A DNA stretch of 64,000 nt, from NCBI GenBank assembly GCA_964202895.1, contig CAXNJM010000001.1:930001-994000 (forward strand), in the 5' to 3' direction. The stretch is from JAJTDS01 sp964202895. Lineage in GTDB: Bacteria > Pseudomonadota > Alphaproteobacteria > Rickettsiales > UBA1997. Each line of letters starts with the position of its first letter. Position 1 is the first letter of the stretch. The translations under genes were made by a program, and so were the position numbers. The notes under the pieces were generated by a model. It saw nothing but the letters and a program-made list of their open reading frames with translations, searched no databases and was not told where the DNA came from. Shown piece after piece: positions 7,920 to 16,852 of the stretch.

Positions 7920-9797
7920 ATGAGTAATGAAATAAAATTTAGCGATCTAGGGCTTTCGCCTGAGATGATGGAGAGGCTTAACAATAAAGGCTTCGAAAAT
8001 GCAACCCCAATTCAAGCGCAGGCTATTCCTTTTCTTTTAACCCAAGATCAAGATTTAATCGGCAAGGCACAAACTGGAACTGGTAAAACAGCGGCTTTTG
8101 GGATTCCAATTATTGAACAATTAAAACCTAATAGCAAAAAGGTTCAAGCTATAATTCTAGCCCCAACTCGTGAATTAGCAATGCAGGTTAGTGAAGAGTT
8201 AAGCTCTTTTTACTTGTTAAAAAACAGAATAATTGCAGTTTACGGCGGTCAGCCAATAGAAAAACAAATCATGCAGTTGAAAAAAGGTGTTGATATAGTT
8301 GTTGGAACCCCCGGCAGAATAATTGATCATATTAACAGAAAAACAATTGATCTTTCTCAAATCACTCATTTAGTTTTAGATGAAGCGGATGAAATGCTTA
8401 ATATGGGCTTTGTTGAAGATATCGAAACTATTCTTAAGAGTGCTCCTGCTAATCGTAAAACTATATTATTCTCAGCAACAATGCCTAGCCATATTGAGAA
8501 TTTGGCAAAAAAATATATGAAAAATTATCAAACTATTTCGGTAATTAATCGTGCAGATTCTGGCAAAAGCAATATCGAACAAAGTTTATTGGTGGTTGAT
8601 AACAGCGATAAGTTTGAAGCTCTATTCCGCATTATTGAAAATGAAGATAAATTTTATGGAATGGTTTTTTGTCGCACCAAAATGGATGCAGATGATATAG
8701 CTAGCAAATTAATTGCTCGTTCATTGAATTCTGAGGCACTTCATGGTAATGTTTCTCAATCTCAAAGAGAGAAAATATTGCAAAAATTCCGTAATAAAAA
8801 AATTAATATTTTAGTGGCGACAGATGTTGCTGCCAGAGGAATAGATGTTGATAATCTTTCCCATGTTGTTAATTATTCTTTACCGCAAGATACAGAAAGC
8901 TATGTTCATAGAATTGGTAGAACTGGCAGGGCGGGTAAAAAAGGCATAGCAATTACCATTATTACTCCTTCTGAGCACCGTAAAGCAATGGAAATCCAAA
9001 GAGTTACCAACAATAAGCTAAATACTTATGAATTGCCAACCGTTGACAATATTGTGTCTAGCAAAAAGCAAAAAATAAAAAGTAGCATCAATGAGTTAAT
9101 GTCTGGTGTTGATTCTTCTAGTTTAGAATTAGCAAGAGAAGTTATGGCAGATTGCGGTGAGGATAATGAGCAAATTATTGCGGCATTGCTAAAAATGGCC
9201 TTCAGGAATCAGTTGGACAAAACTAAATTCCGTGAATTAAGACAAGTTTCTGTAAAGTCTAGAGATGGTAATTCTAGCTTTGGAGGCTCTTCTTATAAAT
9301 CTGGTGGCTACGGAGAAAGAAGCTCTTCATTTGGCAATAGATCCTCTCGTTTTAGCGAAGGTTCTTCTAGAGATAGAGGTTCTTCTCGTTTTAGTGAAGG
9401 CTCTTCTAGAGATAAGGGCTCTTCTCGTTTTAGTGAAGGTTCTTCTAGGGATAGAGGCTATTCTCGTAATGAGGGTTCATCTAGAGATAACGGCTCTTCT
9501 CGTAGCTTCAATTCTTCTCAAGGAAACTACAGCAACGACTCTAATTATAATGACGATGGTTCTACCCGTCTCTTTATAGCAAAGGGCAGGAATGATAATT
9601 TTGATGAATTGTCATTAACAAACTTCATAAAGAAAGAAACGGGAGTGGATTATAAAAATATTAATAATATAAAAATTCTTGATCAATTTTCTTTCTTCGC
9701 TACAGAGGCAGGAGATGCTAAAAAGATTCTGGATATTTTTCAGCAAAAATCGCAGAATGGCAGATCTTTAGTCACAAGAGCAAAAGAAAGAAAATAA
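7920..9797 (+). CDS. deaD: DEAD-box RNA helicase, DeaD/CsdA type
   Basis: A 625-residue ATP-dependent RNA helicase likely involved in ribosome assembly or mRNA unwinding. The helicase core spans residues about 1-370, with the Q motif (ATPIQAQAIP), motif I AQTGTGKT, DEAD as VLDEADEM, SAT as LFSATMP and motif VI HRIGRTGRAG. A Ser/Arg/Gly-rich linker (about 445-550) contains tandem repeats. Residues about 552-622 resemble the DbpA-type RNA-binding domain (TRLFIAKGRND...), which gives the DeaD/CsdA architecture. It stands alone after a long non-coding interval and 30 bp before obgE. Confidence 0.92.
   Translation: MSNEIKFSDLGLSPEMMERLNNKGFENATPIQAQAIPFLLTQDQDLIGKAQTGTGKTAAFGIPIIEQLKPNSKKVQAIILAPTRELAMQVSEELSSFYLLKNRIIAVYGGQPIEKQIMQLKKGVDIVVGTPGRIIDHINRKTIDLSQITHLVLDEADEMLNMGFVEDIETILKSAPANRKTILFSATMPSHIENLAKKYMKNYQTISVINRADSGKSNIEQSLLVVDNSDKFEALFRIIENEDKFYGMVFCRTKMDADDIASKLIARSLNSEALHGNVSQSQREKILQKFRNKKINILVATDVAARGIDVDNLSHVVNYSLPQDTESYVHRIGRTGRAGKKGIAITIITPSEHRKAMEIQRVTNNKLNTYELPTVDNIVSSKKQKIKSSINELMSGVDSSSLELAREVMADCGEDNEQIIAALLKMAFRNQLDKTKFRELRQVSVKSRDGNSSFGGSSYKSGGYGERSSSFGNRSSRFSEGSSRDRGSSRFSEGSSRDKGSSRFSEGSSRDRGYSRNEGSSRDNGSSRSFNSSQGNYSNDSNYNDDGSTRLFIAKGRNDNFDELSLTNFIKKETGVDYKNINNIKILDQFSFFATEAGDAKKILDIFQQKSQNGRSLVTRAKERK
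9342..9494 (+). repeat. 39-bp tandem coding repeats in the helicase linker
   Basis: Three consecutive 39-bp units (9342-9380, 9381-9419, 9420-9458) and a diverged 36-bp fourth (9459-9494) encode SSRFSEGSSRDRG-like 13-residue repeats inside the disordered linker of the helicase. The period is a multiple of three, so copy-number change would keep the frame. Confidence 0.9.
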
Positions 9798-9827
9798 TAG
9801 CAACTTTATTTTTAATTAATTTTAACA

Positions 9828-10925
9828 ATGCAATTTATTGATGAAGTAAAAATATCATTAAAAGCTGGAAATGGAGGCAAAGGAGCATCTAGTTTCCGTC
9901 GGGAAAAATTTATTCCCGACGGTGGTCCAGATGGAGGAGATGGCGGTAGAGGCGGTAGCATAATATTTGAAGCCAGTCGCGATCTCAACACTCTAATTGA
10001 TTTCCGTTTCCAACAGCATTTTATCGCTAAAAATGGTATTTCAGGGAAAGGTGGCAATAAAAGCGGTTTATCGGGAGAAGATCTAATTCTTAGAGTGCCG
10101 GTTGGAACGCAAATATTCAACGAAGATTCTGAAACATTATTAGCTGATATGTTAGAGCATCAACAAAGAGTTGTGATAGCAAAGGGTGGAAGAGGCGGTC
10201 TTGGAAATACCAATTTCAAAAGCTCAATTAATCAAGCCCCGACATTTTCTCAAATTGGTGAAGTTGGTGAGGAGTTGTGGGCTAAATTACAATTAAAACT
10301 ACTTTCAGATGCTGGTTTGCTAGGTTTACCAAATGCAGGAAAATCAACTTTTCTTGCCTCTACTACAAGAGCTAAGCCAAAAATTGCAGATTACCCTTTT
10401 ACAACACTTAAGCCCCAACTAGGGGTTGTTTATGTTGATGATTGTGAGTTTGTGTTGGCGGATATTCCCGGTTTAATTGCTGGAGCTAGTGAAGGCAAGG
10501 GTTTAGGTGATCGCTTTCTTAAGCACATAGAGCGATGTGGAGTATTGTTGCATCTAATAGATTCAAGCTCAGAAGACATAATCGAAAGTTATAAAATTAT
10601 TCGCAATGAATTAGAATCCTATGATTGCGATCTAGTTTTAAAGCCTGAAATTGTAGCATTGACTAAAATAGACTTAATCAGCGACGAAGAATTGCTTTTA
10701 AAAAGCAAAACTCTTGAAAAATATCTCAAAAAAGCCAAAATTAATAGTAAAATATTCGCTATTTCTGCTCCTATAAATCAAGGGCTTACTGAATTGTTAA
10801 GGGTGTTATATCAAATTATCCAAAATCACAATCAACAGCAAAAAAATATTGAGAATCACCAGCAATATGATAGCTTTCACAAAGATCAAGAAGAAATTAT
10901 TCTTAGAGAAAAAAATAATCAATAA
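9828..10925 (+). CDS. obgE: Obg-family GTPase (ribosome assembly)
   Basis: A 365-residue Obg/CgtA GTPase that acts in 50S subunit maturation and stress control. The glycine-rich Obg fold occupies residues about 1-158 (GNGGKGASSFRREKF, GGDGGRGG). The G domain follows, with G1 GLPNAGKST near 166, G3 DIPGL near 212 and G4 TKID near 283. The C-terminal tail (about 335-365) is short and Gln/Asn/Glu-rich. Its last codons overlap the start of yraN by up to 59 bp. Start ATG at 9828 gives the canonical MQFIDEVKI N-terminus. Confidence 0.96.
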   Translation: MQFIDEVKISLKAGNGGKGASSFRREKFIPDGGPDGGDGGRGGSIIFEASRDLNTLIDFRFQQHFIAKNGISGKGGNKSGLSGEDLILRVPVGTQIFNEDSETLLADMLEHQQRVVIAKGGRGGLGNTNFKSSINQAPTFSQIGEVGEELWAKLQLKLLSDAGLLGLPNAGKSTFLASTTRAKPKIADYPFTTLKPQLGVVYVDDCEFVLADIPGLIAGASEGKGLGDRFLKHIERCGVLLHLIDSSSEDIIESYKIIRNELESYDCDLVLKPEIVALTKIDLISDEELLLKSKTLEKYLKKAKINSKIFAISAPINQGLTELLRVLYQIIQNHNQQQKNIENHQQYDSFHKDQEEIILREKNNQ

Positions 10926-11277
10926 ACATAGTAAAAAATCCCATTATAATTTTGGCATTAGGTCTGAATTAATAGCCAGAATCTTTTTGAGAATAAAGTT
11001 TTACAAAATAATTGCCATTCGTTTTAAAAATCGCTTCGGAGAAATTGATATTATCGCTGTAAAGGCAAATAGCTTAATTTTTATAGAAGTTAAAGCGAGA
11101 AGTAAAAAATTAACTTTGGATGAGGTTTTTTCATCGCGACAAAGCCTAAGAATTAAATCTGGCGCAGAGTTTTTTCTTAATAAACATAATAATTTTGCTA
11201 ATTATAATTATCGCTTTGACCTAATTACGGTTAACAAACTTGGTTTTTGTAGTCATTACAAAAATTTTTGGCAATAA
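10867..11277 (+). CDS. yraN: YraN / UPF0102 family endonuclease-like protein
   Basis: About 136 residues of the UPF0102 family, which has a Holliday-junction-resolvase-like PD-(D/E)xK fold of uncertain role. The family core is visible as RFKNRFGEIDIIA, then LIFIEVKARS, giving the E-x-D...E-x-K arrangement. The ATG at 10867 is preferred; an in-frame TTG at 10849 would add six residues. Either way the gene overlaps the 3' end of obgE, suggesting coupled translation. The basic N-terminal extension is longer than usual, so the true start could be internal. Confidence 0.8.
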   Translation: MIAFTKIKKKLFLEKKIINKHSKKSHYNFGIRSELIARIFLRIKFYKIIAIRFKNRFGEIDIIAVKANSLIFIEVKARSKKLTLDEVFSSRQSLRIKSGAEFFLNKHNNFANYNYRFDLITVNKLGFCSHYKNFWQ

Positions 11278-11320
11278 TGCCAATCCCATCTTTAAAGCTA
11301 GGATTTGATATAATTAAAAA

Positions 11321-12061
11321 CTAACTAGTCGATAATATTGAATTTTCATTAATTGATTTTAAAATTTTAACCATTTCGGCATTTGCCTCTTCTAGCTTGT
11401 TGTAATCAATAGATCTAAACACTAAAGATGTTCCTCCTTCAAACGGATAGCTACCCATTGAAACCTCTGAGTATCTTTTTTGCATTTCGGTTAAAGATTT
11501 AGCAATTGCACTTTCGGTAAGGTTGATTTTTACTTCAATTGCTTTGATTTTTTTACCAACTTTTAACTGTGATTTAGCCACTTCAAACATTACTTGAAAT
11601 ATTTTTGGAATTCCTGCCATTACAAATACATTGCCAATTCTGAAGCCGGGGGCTGATGATATTGAATTTTCTAGTAAAGTTGCTGAACGAGGCATATAAG
11701 CCATTTTGAGCCTTGCTTCATTGATATTTTCTGCTCCATAGTGTTGAATTAATATTTGTTCAGCTATTAAATTTTTTTCAAATATATCGTCAAATGCTCT
11801 TGATATTGATTCGCTGGTAATATCATCGTGGGTAGGCCCTATTCCTCCGCTTGTAAAAACATAATCAAATTTATTTCTTAGGCTGTTAACGGCAGAAATT
11901 ATCTCCGCTTCAATATCGGCAACCACTCTTACTTCTTTGAGGCTGATGCCCATTTCTGTAAGGTTTTTAGCAAGAAAATTAATATTTTTATCTTCAGTTC
12001 TGCCAGATAAAATTTCGTCGCCAATTATTAATAAAGCACTAGTAATAGAATTGTTGGTCAT
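11321..12061 (-). CDS. CinA-like / molybdopterin-binding-domain protein
   Basis: A 246-residue protein with the MoaB/CinA N-terminal fold. Conserved pieces are LLIIGDEILSGRTEDKN near the N-terminus, FTSGGIGPTHDDIT near residues 65-78, and PGFRIGNVFVMAGIPKIF near 135-152. Family members are nucleotide/pyrophosphatase-like enzymes (CinA N-domain), and the deamidase C-domain of full-length CinA is absent. The reading frame runs back to 12100 but would then overlap tRNA-Arg. The ATG at 12061 gives MTNNSITSALLIIGDE, the normal family start. The gene ends in a non-coding gap facing yraN. Confidence 0.85.
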   Translation of the reverse strand: MTNNSITSALLIIGDEILSGRTEDKNINFLAKNLTEMGISLKEVRVVADIEAEIISAVNSLRNKFDYVFTSGGIGPTHDDITSESISRAFDDIFEKNLIAEQILIQHYGAENINEARLKMAYMPRSATLLENSISSAPGFRIGNVFVMAGIPKIFQVMFEVAKSQLKVGKKIKAIEVKINLTESAIAKSLTEMQKRYSEVSMGSYPFEGGTSLVFRSIDYNKLEEANAEMVKILKSINENSILSTS

Positions 12062-12072
12062 TTTTTTAATTT

Positions 12073-12149
12073 TGGCGTGTTCGGCGGGAATTGAACCCAC
12101 AACCCTTGCCTTCGGAAAGCAATACTCTATCCAATTGAGCTACGAACAC
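12073..12149 (-). tRNA. tRNA-Arg (CCG)
   Basis: A 77-nt minus-strand cloverleaf runs from GTGTTCG to CGAACAC plus G and an encoded CCA. The acceptor stem pairs fully. The anticodon arm TTGCT-TTCCGAA-GGCAA places CCG at positions 34-36. The T loop carries GGTTCAATTCC. It lies 11 bp before the cinA-like start and is probably transcribed with it. Confidence 0.96.
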
Positions 12150-12215
12150 TTATTGATATAGTTCTAAATATAAATTTAAGCTTGAGTAATTTAAGTTAAA
12201 TTGCTGTTTAAATAA

Positions 12216-13208
12216 TTATTTTCTAAAAATTGTATTATATATCAAGCTTTTTATGTATTGAATATCCTGATCTGCAAATTCGACTTCAATATCTAGGTAA
12301 TTGATGATTTTTTGGTAAGATGATGGAAATTTTACCCAATCTTTCTTAGTTGTAATTAGTTGGCAGTTTTGTTCTTCTGCTTTTGTGATTAATTTTTTAA
12401 GCTCTTCGTTGTTGTAATAGTAATGATCGGCAAAGTTTATTTTTTCAATTAATGATAAATTTTGCTTAGTCAAAAAATTAAAAAATTTATCGGGATAGGC
12501 CAATCCACAGAATGCAAGATAATTTTTATTATTATCAAATAGCTCTAAATTCTTGCAAATAGTTTTAGCAAAAATAATTTTGCCATGATAATTTTTTTTA
12601 ATTAAATTTAAATTTTCATCGTTAATTTCATTGATTATAATCACTAAATCAGCCATCGCTAACCCCGATTTAATATTTTGACGAAGTGGGCCAGCGGGAA
12701 TTAGCTTACAATTTCCAAAGGCTACAAAGCCATCAATTACAATTATTTTAATATCTTTAGATAGATTATTATTTTGTAGCCCGTCATCAAGAATTATTAT
12801 TTCTGCTTCTTTCATTTGCTCTATTCTTTTAGCTCCAAAAGCTCTGTTCCTAGCGATAAAAGTTTTTGCTACTTCGTTAAGTAAAATTGCTTCATCACTA
12901 ACCTTGGTTAATTGCTTCAATGCCTGATTAACGGATAAAAACTCTTGTTTTTCGCCTTTATAGCCCCTAGTAAGATAAACGAATTTTTTGTTGATTAAGT
13001 TTTCAATAATTTTGCCAATAGCGATTGCTGTTGGTGTTTTGCCTGAACCGCCTGCAATTAAATTGCCAATACAGATAACAGTTTTGTTGATTTTTGTTTT
13101 TTTAGTAAAAAAACCATCGATTTTTGTTGCTATTAAATAAACCCAACTTAATGGAATTAATATATAGCTAATTATGTTGTTGGAAGACCAGAAGCGAGGA
13201 GTTTTCAT
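12216..13208 (-). CDS. lpxK: Tetraacyldisaccharide 4'-kinase
   Basis: A protein of about 330 residues that phosphorylates the lipid A disaccharide at the 4' position on the cytoplasmic face of the inner membrane. The P-loop GNLIAGGSGKTPTAI near residues 48-62 and the following YLTRGYKG are diagnostic, as are ILDDGLQN and the late TTKKDWVKF. A membrane-proximal helix sits near the N-terminus (NIISYILIPLSWVYLIAT). The ATG at 13208 gives MKTPRFW, the typical LpxK start; an upstream ATG at 13232 would add eight residues. It shows that this organism makes lipid A. Confidence 0.94.
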   Translation of the reverse strand: MKTPRFWSSNNIISYILIPLSWVYLIATKIDGFFTKKTKINKTVICIGNLIAGGSGKTPTAIAIGKIIENLINKKFVYLTRGYKGEKQEFLSVNQALKQLTKVSDEAILLNEVAKTFIARNRAFGAKRIEQMKEAEIIILDDGLQNNNLSKDIKIIVIDGFVAFGNCKLIPAGPLRQNIKSGLAMADLVIIINEINDENLNLIKKNYHGKIIFAKTICKNLELFDNNKNYLAFCGLAYPDKFFNFLTKQNLSLIEKINFADHYYYNNEELKKLITKAEEQNCQLITTKKDWVKFPSSYQKIINYLDIEVEFADQDIQYIKSLIYNTIFRK

Positions 13209-13319
13209 TATAAAATTAATAGTAAATAACAAAATATATTTTCATTTTTAAAATATATTGTCAATAATTGAAAATTGGCTTTTATTTATTTGGGCATAAT
13301 TTAAACCTCTAATCAGAAA

Positions 13320-13940
13320 ATGAAACTAACAATCTACAATATATTTATGTTGGTTAATGCTGTTTGTTGGGCCATAACTTATCTTTTAATTATAAAGGCA
13401 AATTTTAGTTATAAAAAATGTGTGATGCCAACTTTTTCTCTTGCTACTAACATAAGCTGGGAAGCGATATTTTCTTTTGTTTATCCTCATCGAGTTCCGC
13501 AGATTTATTTTGATTATATTTGGCTTGCTCTAGATATTGTTATTTTTATGCAATTATTATTTTTTAAGCAAACAAATAAAGTAAATTTATTCTTGCTGTT
13601 GTTTTTGAGCTTTATATTCATCATTTTTGGTGTTTATAGTGGCGATAAATGGGGAATATATAGTGCTTTAATAACAAATTTAATAATGTCGATTTTATTT
13701 ATATTAGAGATATTTAAAAACAGGTCTGAGGGTCACTCTTTAGCAATTGGCTTGGCTAAAATGTTAGGAACAGCAATTGGATGTATCGCTATTATTTTTT
13801 ATATTCCGCAAATGCAAAACTTATTTACGATAGTAATATTTATAGCCATTTTAATATTTGATTTTATTTATTGTATGATGTTGGCTAAGTGTGTTAGAAT
13901 ATCGAATTTTTGCTTTCCACAACTATTTATAAAAAACTAG
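13320..13940 (+). CDS. Seven-helix membrane protein, possibly Pyr4/PaxB-type terpene cyclase family
   Basis: A 206-residue protein with about seven hydrophobic segments and almost no soluble loops. It carries two features that I recall from the Pyr4/PaxB integral-membrane terpene cyclase family: a P-x-x-S-L-x-x-N-I-S-W-E motif in the second segment (Asn44, Trp47, Glu48), followed by Y-P-H, and a late F-D-F-I-Y in the last helix (Asp181). In that family an early Glu and a late Asp are catalytic. Bacterial homologues of unknown function exist. It could instead be an unrelated small membrane protein. The 3' end overlaps convergent rseP by 18 bp. Confidence 0.5.
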   Translation: MKLTIYNIFMLVNAVCWAITYLLIIKANFSYKKCVMPTFSLATNISWEAIFSFVYPHRVPQIYFDYIWLALDIVIFMQLLFFKQTNKVNLFLLLFLSFIFIIFGVYSGDKWGIYSALITNLIMSILFILEIFKNRSEGHSLAIGLAKMLGTAIGCIAIIFYIPQMQNLFTIVIFIAILIFDFIYCMMLAKCVRISNFCFPQLFIKN

Positions 13941-15038
13941 ATTTACAATATCGTTAATGGTTGTAAAAATCATTAAGCTAATTAAAATTGCGAAACCAAT
14001 GCGGAAGGCGATTTCTTGTACCTTTACATTAATTGGTCTACCAATAATTGCCTCTATCAAATAAAACAATAAATGCCCGCCATCAAGCATTGGAATTGGC
14101 AATAGGTTCATTACCCCAAGATTAATTGATATCATTGCTCCAAACCACAAAACCATCATTATGCCGAGTTCAATGGTTTTTCCTGAGTATTGTGCTATTT
14201 TTACTGGCCCGCCCAATTCTTTGATTGATCTTTTGCCAATTAATAATTCTTTTAAAGTTTTTAGAATAGTGTTTGAAATTTGCCAAGTTTCAATATTTGC
14301 TTTAGCAAAAGATTGAAAAATATTCAATTCATGATGTTGAATGTCGGTAGCAATGACCCCGATTGTTGGTAATTTCATTTTTTCTTTAAAGATATTTTCA
14401 ACTTCAACTAATTCTGGAGTTAAATTAAAATTTAATTTTTGTTCATCTCTAATTGCCGTTATTGATATTTCGCTAGTTCCTGCTTCAATTATTGCAATTC
14501 TTAACTCATCAAAATCGTTAATTTTTTTATTATTGATGCTAATAATTTGATCGCCTTTTTTTAATTCCGCTAGTTCTGCTGGGCTGTTGGGTTTTATATC
14601 GCTAATTTTATTGGCAACAACATTATGCCCGCGAATATTGAAAATAAAGGTTAGAATGATTATTGCTAAGATGAAATTGGCAATTGGGCCCGCTGAAACA
14701 ATTGCTATTCTTTGATAAACATTTTTAAAAACAAAGCTTTGTTTTTTTTCTGCCTCCGACATTTTATTAAATGCTGTAAAATTAGGCTTTGAAGCGGGGT
14801 TAGCATCGCCAAACATTTTAACATATCCACCGAAAGGCAACCAGCAAAATTTCCACCTAGTGTTATAGCGATCATAAAAGCCAAAAATTTCCTTACCAAA
14901 ACCGATTGAAAATTCTTCGATCTTAACTTTACAGGCTCTGGCAACAATAAAATGCCCGAATTCGTGAATAAAAACAATTGCCGACATAATGATGATGAAG
15001 GCAAATAAATTTTGAATTATGATATTGATAATTGACAT
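13923..15038 (-). CDS. rseP: RIP metalloprotease RseP (site-2 protease)
   Basis: A 371-residue inner-membrane zinc protease that cuts transmembrane anti-sigma factors and remnant signal peptides. The zinc site FIHEFGHF lies in the first membrane helix (near residues 22-29). A PDZ domain follows at about 120-205 (SPAELAELKKGDQIISINNKKI). The second motif NLLPIPMLDGGHL, near 312-324, supplies the third ligand. It follows dxr by 3 bp in the common alphaproteobacterial dxr-rseP order. Unlike E. coli RseP it appears to have one PDZ domain. Confidence 0.95.
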   Translation of the reverse strand: MSIINIIIQNLFAFIIIMSAIVFIHEFGHFIVARACKVKIEEFSIGFGKEIFGFYDRYNTRWKFCWLPFGGYVKMFGDANPASKPNFTAFNKMSEAEKKQSFVFKNVYQRIAIVSAGPIANFILAIIILTFIFNIRGHNVVANKISDIKPNSPAELAELKKGDQIISINNKKINDFDELRIAIIEAGTSEISITAIRDEQKLNFNLTPELVEVENIFKEKMKLPTIGVIATDIQHHELNIFQSFAKANIETWQISNTILKTLKELLIGKRSIKELGGPVKIAQYSGKTIELGIMMVLWFGAMISINLGVMNLLPIPMLDGGHLLFYLIEAIIGRPINVKVQEIAFRIGFAILISLMIFTTINDIVNLVFYK

Positions 15039-15041
15039 TTT

Positions 15042-16199
15042 TTAAAATATTGAGTTGGCGATTGTTCTTGCTTGCTTATCGCAAGCGATTATTTCTTCAA
15101 TTGTTGATAGCTTGCGATGATTAATTTGGTTGAGGCTTTTTTCAATAATGGTAGTGATTTTATCAAAGGTAATTTCTTTGTTTAAAAATTTATTAACCGC
15201 CACTTCGTTCGCTCCATTTAAAACAACTAAGGCGCTGCCTTCTGTTTCTAGGGCTTGCATGCATAATTTTACAGCAGGAAACTGCAAATAATCAACTTCA
15301 AAAAATTCAAGTTTATTGATTTTTGCTAGGTCAAATTTTTTAATCAATTGATATTGGTATAAATCGAGCCTCTTAGGAAATTCAAGAGCATAGGAAATTG
15401 GGGTTTTCATATCGGGGTAGCTAAGCATTGCAAGGCTAGAGCCATCTTTATATTCCACCATGCCGTGAATAATTGATTGTGGATGAATTAAGATTTTTAA
15501 TTGTGATTTTGCAACAGGAAATAGGCGGTAGGCTTCTATCATTTCTAGGCCTTTATTCATCATTGTGGCACAATCAATTGATATTTTTGCCCCCATTTGC
15601 CAATTAGGATGTTTTAATGCCTCTTCAATTGTGATATTTTCAGGGTCTTTTTGATTGCGAAAAAACGGCCCTCCAGAGGCGGTAATGGTGATTTTTTCGA
15701 TGTTGTTAAGGTTGTTTTGTTCGAAGATTTGGAAAATCGCATTATGCTCAGAATCAATTGGCAGTAGGTTTATTTTTGATTTTTTAACTTCTTCCATAAT
15801 GATATCGCCAGCAACAACTAAAGATTCCTTATTGGCAATGGCAATGTTAGAGCCTGCTTTAATGGCATTTAAAGTTGGTAAAACCCCCGCAGAGCCAACA
15901 ATTGCTGAAAATAAAATATCGCATTTAATTTTTGCAATTTCGTTAATTGATTCCGTTCCCGACATTACCTGACAATTATTGATTTGCGATAATGAATCTT
16001 TAACAATTTGATAATATTTTTTATTTTCAATTACTACAAATAAAGGCTTTAATATCAAGGCTTGAGAAATTAATTCTTGAAAATTTTCTTTTGCTGTTAG
16101 GGCGATAATTTGATATTTTTCTAATTCTACCTTGATAATTTCAACAACATTTTTGCCAATTGAACCTGTCGAGCCTAGAATCGTGATGGTTTTTGCCAT
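15042..16199 (-). CDS. dxr: 1-deoxy-D-xylulose 5-phosphate reductoisomerase
   Basis: A 385-residue NADPH-dependent enzyme that makes MEP, the committed step of non-mevalonate isoprenoid synthesis. The Rossmann loop TILGSTGSIGKNV starts near residue 5. NKESLVVAG, IDSEHNAIFQ and TITASGGPFF form the metal and substrate site. NKGLEMIEA and IHPQSIIHG are also conserved. It lies between rbfA and rseP, abutting rbfA without a spacer. An isoprenoid supply would be relevant if the nearby Pyr4-like protein really is a terpene cyclase. Confidence 0.96.
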   Translation of the reverse strand: MAKTITILGSTGSIGKNVVEIIKVELEKYQIIALTAKENFQELISQALILKPLFVVIENKKYYQIVKDSLSQINNCQVMSGTESINEIAKIKCDILFSAIVGSAGVLPTLNAIKAGSNIAIANKESLVVAGDIIMEEVKKSKINLLPIDSEHNAIFQIFEQNNLNNIEKITITASGGPFFRNQKDPENITIEEALKHPNWQMGAKISIDCATMMNKGLEMIEAYRLFPVAKSQLKILIHPQSIIHGMVEYKDGSSLAMLSYPDMKTPISYALEFPKRLDLYQYQLIKKFDLAKINKLEFFEVDYLQFPAVKLCMQALETEGSALVVLNGANEVAVNKFLNKEITFDKITTIIEKSLNQINHRKLSTIEEIIACDKQARTIANSIF

Positions 16200-16616
16200 T
16201 TATTGATTATTTTGATTTTTTGATTTTATTTTATTTGCCTCTTCGGCGATTATTTTTTCAATATTTTGTAGATTATCGTGACCTTTATCAATTAAAAATT
16301 GAATTTCTGGAACGGTTTTTAATTCAATTTTTTTTGCTAGTTGATGTCTGAAAACAGGAGACATCTGGTTTAATTGTTTAATAAGATCTTTTTCAATTTT
16401 AGTAAAATAAGCTTCATTATGGTCGGTTTCATTTTTTTGAGTTAAATGAAAAATATCAATGTAAATTTTAGCATTTTTTGCATCTGGGCTGACATCTGCC
16501 TCGGTGATTGTGATATAACAGTTTTTGGCGGTTGTGATATCGTTTCTTATAAAAATATCGGTCAATATTCTTTTAATATTCTCGCCTATTTGTAGCTGTC
16601 TTTGAGTTTTATTCAT
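16200..16616 (-). CDS. rbfA: Ribosome-binding factor A
   Basis: A 138-residue KH-like ribosome assembly factor that helps process the 5' end of 16S rRNA on the 30S subunit. The opening RQLQIGENIKRILTDIFIRND, the central ITEADVSPDAKNAKIYID and the late KTVPEIQFLIDKGHDN match the family. It is first in the minus-strand run rbfA-dxr-rseP and abuts dxr. The usual infB-truB neighbours are absent from the window. Confidence 0.9.
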   Translation of the reverse strand: MNKTQRQLQIGENIKRILTDIFIRNDITTAKNCYITITEADVSPDAKNAKIYIDIFHLTQKNETDHNEAYFTKIEKDLIKQLNQMSPVFRHQLAKKIELKTVPEIQFLIDKGHDNLQNIEKIIAEEANKIKSKNQNNQ

Positions 16617-16824
16617 AATGAAATTGAAAATGATTTAAATGATTAAATTTAATGATATAATTTTTCATCTGTCAAGAATTTACCTTAATTATCCCGCATC
16701 AATAAAAATCGCTTTGCTATGTTGTTATTTCTTATTTATGGATTTCTTCTTAACGGCAATAGGGGGGATAAAGCTTCTTGTGTTAATGATTGTAACATAA
16801 TTTCACCACAAGAGGTAAAAAACC

Positions 16825-16852
16825 TGTTGGCGAAATGAAGGGAATTATAAAT
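16825..16852. repeat. Direct repeat, left copy, at the end of fic
   Basis: This 28-base segment begins TGTTG and continues GAAATGAAGGGAATTATAAA. It recurs at 19358-19385 with two mismatches, in the same orientation. The left copy overlaps the fic stop codon (16845-16847) and the right copy lies just upstream of the KAP NTPase gene. The pair therefore brackets the two-gene module, like attachment-site or insertion duplications. Confidence 0.8.

Noticed and set aside
12062..12100. Longer N-terminus for the cinA-like gene
   Set aside because: It would run into tRNA-Arg at 12073-12149 and adds non-family residues; ATG 12061 fits the family.
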